Positions 8,052 to 15,639 of a DNA stretch of 64,000 bases are shown here, in pieces. The translations under genes were made by a program, and so were the position numbers. Origin of the DNA: an uncultured Chitinophagaceae bacterium (GTDB lineage: Bacteria; Bacteroidota; Bacteroidia; Chitinophagales; Chitinophagaceae); assembly GCA_937958995.1 (NCBI GenBank), contig CALGAP010000008.1, positions 62,001 to 126,000 of the forward strand, given 5' to 3'. Below the pieces are notes generated by a model that ran no database searches, had not been told where the DNA came from, and was given only the letters and a program-made list of their open reading frames with translations. Position 1 is the first letter of the stretch. Each line of letters begins with the position of its first letter.

Positions 8052-8888
8052 ATGCCTTCGTTACAAGAAATCGCCACCCAGATACGCAGAGACATTGTTC
8101 GCATGGTTCATGGGGCAGCCAGTGGACACCCGGGTGGGTCGTTGGGATGTACAGAGTTTTTTACAGCCCTCTATTTCAAAGTAATGCAACACAATCCCAA
8201 CTTCAGCATGGAGGCACATAATGAGGATGTGTTCATTTTATCCAACGGGCATATTTCCCCGGTTTTCTACAGCACATTAGCCCGCAGCGGTTACTTCGAT
8301 GTGAAGGAACTGGCTACCTTCCGGAAGATCAATTCGCGTTTGCAGGGTCACCCCGCCACACACGAACACCTGCCCGGCGTAAGAATTGCATCAGGCTCGC
8401 TCGGCCAGGGCATGAGCGTGGCCATTGGTGTGGCGCTCGGCAAAAAACTCAATAAAGAAAGCAATCTCGTTTACTCACTCCACGGCGACGGCGAACTGGA
8501 TGAGGGCCAGAACTGGGAAGCCATCATGTTTGCCGCGCATCATAAAGTAGATAATCTCATCGCTACCATCGACTGGAATGGCCAGCAGATCGACGGCCCT
8601 ACCGACAAAGTGATGAAACTCGGCGACCTCGGCGCCAAGTTTGCCGCCTTCGGCTGGGAAGTGATTCACCTCGACAATGGCAACGATGTGAACGCCGTTG
8701 TGGCTACGCTCGAAAAAGCAAAAACCTTCGTTGGCAAAGGCAAGCCCATCGTGATTTTGATGAAAACCGTAATGGGTAAAGGCGTCGATTTCATGGAAGG
8801 CAGCCACGAATGGCACGGTATTGCGCCCAACGACGAGCAGTTGAAGCGCGCGCTGGAGCAATTGCCGGAGACGATCGGGGATTATTGA
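8052..8888 (+). CDS. Transketolase, N-terminal (thiamine-diphosphate) subunit
   Basis: Carries the ThDP-binding half of transketolase (non-oxidative pentose phosphate pathway). Seen are RRDIVRMVHGAASGHPGGSLG, GSLGQGMSVAIGVALGKK, the ThDP motif HGDGELDEGQNWEA (about residues 144-157) and GHSLGC-like lid elements, ending at LEQLPETIGDY. At 278 aa it is a complete N-terminal half of the two-gene form. The pyrimidine-binding C-terminal half, usually adjacent, is not in this window: the next gene is the convergent permease after 29 bp. The partner must be elsewhere for activity. Confidence 0.92.
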   Translation: MPSLQEIATQIRRDIVRMVHGAASGHPGGSLGCTEFFTALYFKVMQHNPNFSMEAHNEDVFILSNGHISPVFYSTLARSGYFDVKELATFRKINSRLQGHPATHEHLPGVRIASGSLGQGMSVAIGVALGKKLNKESNLVYSLHGDGELDEGQNWEAIMFAAHHKVDNLIATIDWNGQQIDGPTDKVMKLGDLGAKFAAFGWEVIHLDNGNDVNAVVATLEKAKTFVGKGKPIVILMKTVMGKGVDFMEGSHEWHGIAPNDEQLKRALEQLPETIGDY

Positions 8889-8917
8889 TAGCCGTTATCA
8901 ATTTCTTTTCTTACCCA

Positions 8918-10141
8918 TCAGCTTTTCAACTCAATCGGCTGCAGGGCCGCTTTGCGTGAGGGGAACCAGGAGGCCAAAGTGGCCACCAGGGCAACTGTTG
9001 CTATGATGAGCACAAAATCGGAAACCACTATTTGCACGGGATAGTGGTCTATGAGGAAAGTGGCGCCCTGTATGGGTATGAGCTTGTATTTCACCTGCGC
9101 CCAGCAAAAGATCAGCGCCAGCACTATGCCCGCACTCATACCAATTAAAGCGAGCAGCAGTCCTTCGCTGAGAAATATTTTTTGTATGAGCTTGTTGGTA
9201 GCGCCCATGGCTTTCAGCACCTGTATATCTTTTTGTTTTTCCAGCACCAGCATGGTCAGCCCGCCGATCATGGTAAAGGCTGCCACGACCAACATCAAGG
9301 TGAGCACTGCGTAAATAAACCATTTCTCCCCCGTCATCACCGCATATAAGGCGCGGTTCTGTTCGTACCTGGTTTCAATCTTCACCTTATCGCCAAAAAT
9401 CTTTGCCAGTTCGCGTTTTACGGCCCTGGCCTTGTCTTCGTCGTACAAGGCGATCTCGACGGCGCTGTATTCATGTTCATCCAGCCCCATCAACTGCTTC
9501 ATGAAGCCGAGATTGGTGATGGCATATTTGTTATCGATGTCTTGCTGAATCAGGAAGCTACCGCTGGTATTGAGGTTGCCGGCTGCCAGTCCCTGGTAAG
9601 GGTCGGCTACGTTGATGGACATTCCGGGTTTGAATGCGTAAACGGTTACCGGGTAAATATTCCGGTCGCTTTGCAGCAGCAAGGCATTTTCCACGCCATT
9701 GCCGAGCACCAGCAGCGGATGATCGGTATCGCCCACCTCAAATTCGCCGCGCACCATTTTTTCGGCTACGCCGGTCACACGCGTATAGTTGCTGTCAACC
9801 CCTTTCACTTCCACAATTACCTGTATATCGCCGTTAAGGATAAGCGTTTTGTCCTGGGCAATGAGCGAATAATTTTTTATATCGGAGATTGATTGCAACC
9901 CACGTAGCTGATCGGGCGTCACGGTGATGACTTTACCGCTGTTGGGTGAAATGCGCAGGTCGGTATAAAAAGTGGAGTACAGTGATTTTACCAATCCTTC
10001 AAAGCCATTGAACACGCTCAGCACTACTATAAAGGCAAAAGAAATACAGGTGATAGCCACAATGCTGATCCATGCAATGACATTAATGGCATTGGTAGAT
10101 TTTTTTGCTTTAAAATAGCGCCAGGCGAAAAGGAAGTTCAT
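8918..10141 (-). CDS. FtsX/LolC-LolE-like ABC transporter permease
   Basis: Probable inner-membrane subunit of a lipoprotein-releasing ABC system. The N-terminus MNFLFAWRYFKAKKSTNAINVIAWISIVAIT is typical of LolC/E, followed by a large periplasmic domain (about 45-265). Three membrane segments then form the FtsX core (YAVLTLMLVVAAFTMIGGLTMLV, a helix near LLALIGMSAGIVLALIF, and FVLIIATVALVATLASWFPSRKAA). The coupling segment EKQKDIQVLKAMGATNKLIQKIFLSEG is seen. No LolD-type ATPase is adjacent. The start overlaps the rbfA stop by ATGA, indicating translational coupling. Confidence 0.88.
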   Translation of the reverse strand: MNFLFAWRYFKAKKSTNAINVIAWISIVAITCISFAFIVVLSVFNGFEGLVKSLYSTFYTDLRISPNSGKVITVTPDQLRGLQSISDIKNYSLIAQDKTLILNGDIQVIVEVKGVDSNYTRVTGVAEKMVRGEFEVGDTDHPLLVLGNGVENALLLQSDRNIYPVTVYAFKPGMSINVADPYQGLAAGNLNTSGSFLIQQDIDNKYAITNLGFMKQLMGLDEHEYSAVEIALYDEDKARAVKRELAKIFGDKVKIETRYEQNRALYAVMTGEKWFIYAVLTLMLVVAAFTMIGGLTMLVLEKQKDIQVLKAMGATNKLIQKIFLSEGLLLALIGMSAGIVLALIFCWAQVKYKLIPIQGATFLIDHYPVQIVVSDFVLIIATVALVATLASWFPSRKAALQPIELKS

Positions 10142-10500
10142 TTTTCTTCCGGTGGTTTGATCTTCTTAAACAACTCCTCCATCTTGAATACATAATCGAG
10201 TGTATCGTCGAGAAAAAACTTCAGTTCGGGCATTCTTCTCAATTGTTTGCTTACCCGCGACGCCAGTTCTTTCTTTATCTCCCAGGCTCTTTCCTCAATT
10301 CTATGCATCGCCACTTCGGGTTGCTGCACCTGGAAAAAACTCAGGTAGATGCGCGCTTCCAAAAGGTCGGGCGTTACTTTAACCGAGGAAATGGACACCA
10401 TGCCACCATCGATCATATTCAAACCCATTCGTTGAAAAATGTCGTTCAGCTCTTCGTTCAACAGTCCGGCCACCTGTTTTTGTCGTTTCCCTTCTTGCAT
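10138..10500 (-). CDS. rbfA: Ribosome-binding factor A
   Basis: KH-type factor for 30S maturation near the 16S 5' helix. The pattern GKRQKQVAGLLNEELNDIFQR...VSISSVKVTPDLLEARIYLSFF...SRVSKQLRRMPELKFFLDDTLDYVFKMEELF is diagnostic and the 120 aa length is normal. It is the first gene of a pair with the LolC/E-like permease (4-bp ATGA overlap). Confidence 0.95.
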   Translation of the reverse strand: MQEGKRQKQVAGLLNEELNDIFQRMGLNMIDGGMVSISSVKVTPDLLEARIYLSFFQVQQPEVAMHRIEERAWEIKKELASRVSKQLRRMPELKFFLDDTLDYVFKMEELFKKIKPPEEK

Positions 10501-10532
10501 TTCCTTAACTGTTTAATGGCTGTAAATTTAGT

Positions 10533-10540
10533 TACTTTTG
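10533..10540 (+). promoter_or_regulatory. -7 box upstream of the MsbA-like exporter (TACTTTTG)
   Basis: Exact TAnnTTTG match, with TTTA at 10512-10515 as a possible degenerate -33 (17 nt spacing). It lies 68 nt before the exporter ATG. Confidence 0.4.
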
Positions 10541-10608
10541 CGCTCGGATTGAATCTTAGGGGCCTCTAATTGAAACAATTAGCGCAAATCCCTGTTAATT
10601 ACACTTCC

Positions 10609-12426
10609 ATGAAGCGATTTTCGACGATTTTAGGGTATTTAAAAGACAAGAAGGGCAATATTGCGCTGTATGTTGTGTTTACACTCTTGTCGATCGTGTT
10701 TTCGATTGTATCGCTGGCCATGCTGGCCCCCTTCCTGAATTTGCTCTTCGGCAATGACGACCTGGTGACCACCAAACCAGTAGTAACCTTTTCTGCTAAG
10801 AGCGTGCTTGAATTCCTGAGATATACCATTTCAACATTTATCATTAAGCACGATAAAGTTTATGCCCTGGGCTTTATCTGCGTGGTAATAGTAGTAGCTA
10901 TTCTTTTCAAAAATCTTTTCTTATACCTCTCTTACCGCGTGCTGGCGCCCATGCGTAATCATGTGATGACCCGCCTGCGCGCAGATCTTTATAACAAGAT
11001 TCTTGTTTTGCCTATTGGTTATTTCACCGAGCAACGCAAAGGCGATATCATCAGCCGCATGAGCAATGATGCCAACGAAGTGGAATGGAGTGTGATGGCT
11101 ACGCTGGAAGCATTGATCAAAGAACCGCTCACCATACTGGTGTATCTCATCGGCCTGGTGATGTTGAGTCCTACTTTGTCGCTGTTCCTGTTGGTATTAT
11201 TGCCGCTCACTGGTTTTTTGATTGGCCGCGTGAGCCGCTCGCTGAAAAAGCAATCCACCACAGCGCAAGAGCAATCGGGCACCCTCATGTCAATTCTCGA
11301 TGAAACATTGGGTGGGCTGCGCGTGATAAAAGCATTTAATGCGGAAAAATTACTGGCAAGAAAATTCACTGATACCAATACCACACTAAATCATGTACGC
11401 AACAAAATGATGTTTCGCCGCGACCTGGCTTCACCGCTGTCGGAGTTTCTCGGCGTATTGGTATTGGTTTGCGTGTTGTGGTTTGGCGGTCAGCTGGCCT
11501 TGCGCGGCACCGCATTGAGTTCGGAAGCATTCATCACTTACATTGTTTTATTTACCCAAATCATTAATCCTGCAAAAGGATTATCCACTGCATTTTATAA
11601 TGCGCAACGCGGCAGCGCCGCTATTAAGCGTATTGAAGAAATATTGAAAGCCGATGTTACGGTAAAAGAAATTCCCAACCCGAGACAACTCACTTCCTTC
11701 AATGATAAGATCGAGTTCCGCAACGTCACTTTCAAATACGACGACGTTACCATTCTCAAGGATATCAATCTCACCATCGAAAAAGGAAAAACTGTGGCGC
11801 TGGTGGGTTCATCCGGCGCGGGAAAATCGACGCTGGCGGACCTGGTGCCGCGTTTTCATGATGTAACCAGCGGCGAATTGCTGATTGATGGCGTGAATAT
11901 AAAAGAATACTCATTGCTTTCCCTGCGCGACCAGATGGGTATTGTAACCCAGGAGCCGATATTGTTTAATGACACGATCGCGAACAATATTGCCCTCGGC
12001 AACCCGGTGGCCACCATCGATGAAATTGAGCAGGCGGCGCGCATCGCCAATGCGCACGATTTCATTATGCAGAAAGAAGATAATTACCAGACCAATATCG
12101 GCGACCGCGGCAGCAAACTCAGCGGCGGCGAGCGCCAGCGCGTCACCATTGCCAGGGCAGTGTTGAAAAATCCGCCCATTCTGATCCTCGACGAAGCCAC
12201 CTCATCGCTTGATACCGAAAGCGAAAGACTGGTGCAAGACGCCATCAATAAAATGATGGCCAACAGAACCAGCATCGTCATCGCCCACAGGCTCAGCACC
12301 ATCCGACATGCCGACGAAATCATCGTGCTGCAAAAGGGCCAGATTGTAGAGCGCGGCACGCACGACAGCCTTATCGCCAAAAATGGTTTTTATAAGAGGC
12401 TGGTGGATATGCAAGAAGTAAAATAG
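10609..12426 (+). CDS. MsbA-like type I ABC exporter (fused permease-ATPase)
   Basis: Half-transporter that probably homodimerises to flip lipid A-core or another lipid. About six membrane segments occupy residues 15-330 with the intracellular coupling segment GDIISRMSNDANEVEWS. The ATPase follows: Walker A GSSGAGKS at about 399, Q-loop TQEP, signature LSGGERQR at about 504, Walker B ILILDEATSSLD, and H-loop IAHRLSTI. 605 aa from the ATG at 10609; an in-frame TTG 13 codons earlier is less likely. Lipid A is the family default substrate; a peptide or drug substrate cannot be excluded. Confidence 0.88.
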   Translation: MKRFSTILGYLKDKKGNIALYVVFTLLSIVFSIVSLAMLAPFLNLLFGNDDLVTTKPVVTFSAKSVLEFLRYTISTFIIKHDKVYALGFICVVIVVAILFKNLFLYLSYRVLAPMRNHVMTRLRADLYNKILVLPIGYFTEQRKGDIISRMSNDANEVEWSVMATLEALIKEPLTILVYLIGLVMLSPTLSLFLLVLLPLTGFLIGRVSRSLKKQSTTAQEQSGTLMSILDETLGGLRVIKAFNAEKLLARKFTDTNTTLNHVRNKMMFRRDLASPLSEFLGVLVLVCVLWFGGQLALRGTALSSEAFITYIVLFTQIINPAKGLSTAFYNAQRGSAAIKRIEEILKADVTVKEIPNPRQLTSFNDKIEFRNVTFKYDDVTILKDINLTIEKGKTVALVGSSGAGKSTLADLVPRFHDVTSGELLIDGVNIKEYSLLSLRDQMGIVTQEPILFNDTIANNIALGNPVATIDEIEQAARIANAHDFIMQKEDNYQTNIGDRGSKLSGGERQRVTIARAVLKNPPILILDEATSSLDTESERLVQDAINKMMANRTSIVIAHRLSTIRHADEIIVLQKGQIVERGTHDSLIAKNGFYKRLVDMQEVK

Positions 12427-12439
12427 ATGATGTAAATTC

Positions 12440-14596
12440 ATGCTTCTAACAAAATACATGTCTTACATGAGAAAATTACTCTTGCCTGTAGCGTTGATAT
12501 TATTCAATGCTGCACTTTTTGCTCAGAAAAAAACATTTACCTACGATCAGCTTTTCAACAACCAGAATCCGGCGAAGATTACCAAGCCACTGCCGTCCAT
12601 ACGGGGATGGATAGACGATAACCACTATATCGAGATGCGTCCCGATGGCAACGGAAAGCAGGTGGCTATGTCGGTGGACGTAAAGACTGGTAAGGCAGTG
12701 CCGTATAGTGGCGCTGTTTCCGCTGATTCGCGCGTAATTATGGGTGGTCCGGGAGGCGGCGGCGCCCAGCAGGAAAAACGCAACCAGACTTTTTCGCCCG
12801 ACAGTCAATGGGTGGCTTACACCAAAAAAGACAATAACCTTTACGTAACAGAAGTGGCCACTCAAAAAGAAACACAGCTAACCACCGATGGCAGGGATGT
12901 GATCAAGAACGGCTATGCTTCATGGGTGTATTATGAAGAAATTCTTGGTCGCGGCAGCCGCTACAAAGCTTTCTGGTGGAGTCCCGACAGCAAACGTATT
13001 GCCTTTATGCGATTCGACGACAGCCAGGTGCCCGAGTTCCCGATCTATGTAATCGACGGACAACATGGCTACCTGGAAAAAGAACGTTATCCCAAAGCAG
13101 GTGATAAGAACCCCGAGGTAAAAATCGGTGTGGCATCCGTTACCGGCACCATTACCTGGGCCGATTTCAATGAAAAAGATGACCAGTACTTCGGCGCTCC
13201 TTACTGGACTCCTTCGGGCGAACTGTGGGTGCAATGGATGAACCGCGGACAGGACAACCTGAAAATTTTCAATGTCGACCTGAACACGGGCAGCAAGAAA
13301 CTGGTGTATGAAGAAAGCCAGCCCACCTGGATAGATCTTGATGAAAGCAACCGCATTCATTTCCTTTCAGCCGGCAAAGGTTTCCTGCTGAAAAGTGATA
13401 AGGATGGCTGGGAAAACCTGTACCTGCACGACAACTCAGGCAAACTGATCAACCAGGTGACCACCGGAAATTTCTGGGGCACCAGTATTCTGAAAGTAGA
13501 TGAAAAACAAAAACTGATCTGGTTCAGGGCACGTAAAGAAAACTCCGCGCGCTTCGATATCTACCGCGTCGGTCTTGACGGAAAAGGTTTGACCCGACTC
13601 AGCTTCGGCGATTACAGCCACGACCAGGTAAGCATTTCTCCTACCGGAAAATACCTGATCACTACTTACTCCAACCTGTCAACTCCGCCCACCATGGCGC
13701 TGGTTGATTCGAAAGGAAAAGTGATTCGCGAGCTGGGCAACAGCATAGGTGAAGACTTCGACAAATATGAGTTGCCCAAATCGGAGCTCGTGCGTGTAAA
13801 ATCGAGCGATGGAAAATTCGACCTGCCCGTTTTAATCACCTACCCTGTAAATTTCGATCCCAACAAGAAATATCCTGTATTGGTAAGCATTTATGGCGGT
13901 CCCAATGCCGGCACTGTATATGACCGCTGGCGCAATCCGGTGGGCGTAACCCAATGGTGGGCGCAGGAAGGCATGATACAGGTGGCCTTCGACAACCGCA
14001 GCAGCGGACATTTTGGTAAAGAAGGTCTGAATTATATTCACCGCAAACTGGGTCTCTGGGAAATCAAAGACTATGTAACCTGCGCCAAATGGCTGCGCCA
14101 GCAAAGCTATGTTGACAGCAATCGTATAGGTATCACCGGTGGAAGCTTTGGCGGATACATGACCTGCATGGCGCTCACCTATGGTTCTGATGTATTCACG
14201 CACGGTGTGGCCAACGCTTCCGTTACCGACTGGCAGTTTTATGATACGCACTACACCGAACGCTTCATGGATTCGCCCCAGGAAAATCCCGAAGGTTATA
14301 AAGAAACTTCAGTAATGACCTATGTTGACAGGTACAAAGGCGGTCTCCGCATTGTTCACGGCACCAGCGATGATAACGTGCACATGCAAAACAGCCTCGT
14401 GCTCATTAATGCCCTCCAGGACCTGAAGAAGCATTTCGAGTTCATGGTCTATCCGGGTCAGCGTCACGGCATTGGCGGCCTCAAAGGCGTTCACAACCGC
14501 ACCGAAGCCTACCAGTTCTACTATGACAATCTGCTGAAGAAACCGATGCCCAAACAATTCTGGGAAGTATCGCGTTCTTCACAACGCAGCTTTTAG
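12440..14596 (+). CDS. S9 family prolyl oligopeptidase / dipeptidyl peptidase IV-like
   Basis: Secreted serine peptidase. A signal peptide (MRKLLLPVALILFNAALFAQ) follows possible starts at 12440, 12458 and 12467. The N-terminal DPP-IV beta-propeller spans about 35-480 (GGSRYKAFWWSPDSKRIAFMRFDDSQVPEFP), with the alpha/beta-hydrolase at the end. Catalytic Ser is in TGGSFGGYM (about 567-575), Asp in HGTSDDNVHMQN, His in YPGQRHGIGG. The YYEE-type glutamates (SWVYYEEILGR) that bind the substrate N-terminus favour a DPP-IV type. The stop codon lies inside the left arm of the large inverted repeat that follows. Confidence 0.92.
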   Translation: MLLTKYMSYMRKLLLPVALILFNAALFAQKKTFTYDQLFNNQNPAKITKPLPSIRGWIDDNHYIEMRPDGNGKQVAMSVDVKTGKAVPYSGAVSADSRVIMGGPGGGGAQQEKRNQTFSPDSQWVAYTKKDNNLYVTEVATQKETQLTTDGRDVIKNGYASWVYYEEILGRGSRYKAFWWSPDSKRIAFMRFDDSQVPEFPIYVIDGQHGYLEKERYPKAGDKNPEVKIGVASVTGTITWADFNEKDDQYFGAPYWTPSGELWVQWMNRGQDNLKIFNVDLNTGSKKLVYEESQPTWIDLDESNRIHFLSAGKGFLLKSDKDGWENLYLHDNSGKLINQVTTGNFWGTSILKVDEKQKLIWFRARKENSARFDIYRVGLDGKGLTRLSFGDYSHDQVSISPTGKYLITTYSNLSTPPTMALVDSKGKVIRELGNSIGEDFDKYELPKSELVRVKSSDGKFDLPVLITYPVNFDPNKKYPVLVSIYGGPNAGTVYDRWRNPVGVTQWWAQEGMIQVAFDNRSSGHFGKEGLNYIHRKLGLWEIKDYVTCAKWLRQQSYVDSNRIGITGGSFGGYMTCMALTYGSDVFTHGVANASVTDWQFYDTHYTERFMDSPQENPEGYKETSVMTYVDRYKGGLRIVHGTSDDNVHMQNSLVLINALQDLKKHFEFMVYPGQRHGIGGLKGVHNRTEAYQFYYDNLLKKPMPKQFWEVSRSSQRSF

Positions 14597-14770
14597 AAGA
14601 CTGAAGAGGGAACAGGGAAATTTGATCAAGGAAATTTGAAGTGAAGTATAAATTAAAAGGTCGAATTAAGAATTTATTCCTAATTCGACCTTTTAATTTA
14701 TACTGTAAAACAGCGAAATAATCTTTCAAACTTCCTTGATCAAATTTCCCTGTTCCCTCTTCAGTCTTCT
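14595..14770. repeat. 176-bp nested inverted repeat spanning two convergent stop codons
   Basis: The outer arms are perfect over 39 bp (14595-14633 and 14732-14770) and continue with one mismatch for about six more pairs. Inside is a second, perfect 24-bp inverted repeat (14645-14668 and 14681-14704) around a 12-nt loop. The outer arm starts in the stop codon of the S9 peptidase, and the other arm ends in the stop codon of the DksA-like gene. The outer arm (motif GACTGAAGAGGGAACAGG) is a member of a family found after other genes in this window. It may act as a two-way terminator or mRNA end-stabiliser, or be a small transposable remnant. Confidence 0.85.
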
Positions 14771-15635
14771 ACTTGTTCATCATCTGCTTCGCTTCGATGC
14801 TGAGCGTAGCGTGAGGCACTGCGCGGAGGCGGGCTTTGTCGATGAGTTTGCCAGTGACGCGGCAGATACCGTAGGTTTTATTTTCGATGCGCATGAGCGC
14901 TTTCTCGAGGTGGTCGATGTAGTTGATCTGGCGGCTGGCCATTTGCGACAGCTGTTCGCGTTCCATACTCATGCTGCCATCTTCCATGGTCATGTACCGG
15001 TTCTCATTTTCGTCGCCGCCCATTTCGTCTTTGCGGGTAATCAATCCCTGCAAATAGGTGAGTTCTTTCTTCGCCTGATCCAGTTTTTTTAGGATAAGAT
15101 CTTTGAACTCTGCTAATTCAGCATCACTGTATCTCATAGTGGGTCCTGTTTGAATGTTTTCTGGTTGATCTAATACAGATTTCGTGAATTCTGGTTCGTA
15201 TTTGCGAACCGTTTTTGTTTTTATTTCCGGAATCACCACCTTAACTGGCTTTGGCGGAGCAGCGGGCTTCTTCGGAGGCGGAGGAGGAAACTGTGGTTGT
15301 GGCGCGGGTTTCTGGGCCACTTCAGTCTTCTTCACTTCCGGTTTGGCCGGCTCAGCCTTTTTTACAGGTGCGGCGGATTGCTTATTAATGGCTGTTTTTG
15401 CAGCGACCGTTTTTTGGGTTTTCTTATCAGTTGGTTTAACAGTGGCAGACTTCGCCGGGGCTGCTTTTTTGGGAGCGGGCTTGGCAGGAGCCTTTTTGGC
15501 AACCGGCTTAGCTGCCTTCTTCGCAGCGGGCTTCGCGGGCTTCTTCGACACAGCTTTTTTGGCGGCAGGCTTAGCCGCGGGCTTTTTAGCAATCGTTTTT
15601 TTAGCTGGCTTGGCCGCCTTTTTCTTGGTTGCCAT
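14769..15635 (-). CDS. DksA/TraR-like protein with long lysine/alanine/proline-rich N-terminus
   Basis: Residues 2 to about 95 are histone H1-like PAKKA/KKAAK repeats, followed by a Pro-rich stretch (about 120-140). From about 165 to 288 there is a DksA/TraR-like coiled coil and C-terminal region ending YGICRVTGKLIDKARLRAVPHATLSIEAK. Canonical DksA has four zinc cysteines; here only the first remains, so no C4 zinc site can form. This degenerate form is usual in Bacteroidota, from memory. I took the ATG at 15635 over an upstream TTG. It begins 4 bp after ileS. Inferred role: RNA polymerase- or DNA-binding regulator. Confidence 0.85.
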   Translation of the reverse strand: MATKKKAAKPAKKTIAKKPAAKPAAKKAVSKKPAKPAAKKAAKPVAKKAPAKPAPKKAAPAKSATVKPTDKKTQKTVAAKTAINKQSAAPVKKAEPAKPEVKKTEVAQKPAPQPQFPPPPPKKPAAPPKPVKVVIPEIKTKTVRKYEPEFTKSVLDQPENIQTGPTMRYSDAELAEFKDLILKKLDQAKKELTYLQGLITRKDEMGGDENENRYMTMEDGSMSMEREQLSQMASRQINYIDHLEKALMRIENKTYGICRVTGKLIDKARLRAVPHATLSIEAKQMMNK

Positions 15636-15639
15636 ACTA

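Noticed and set aside
7945..8184. 79-codon plus-strand frame overlapping the transketolase start
   Set aside because: Different reading frame from the conserved protein; ends inside it and shows no family pattern.
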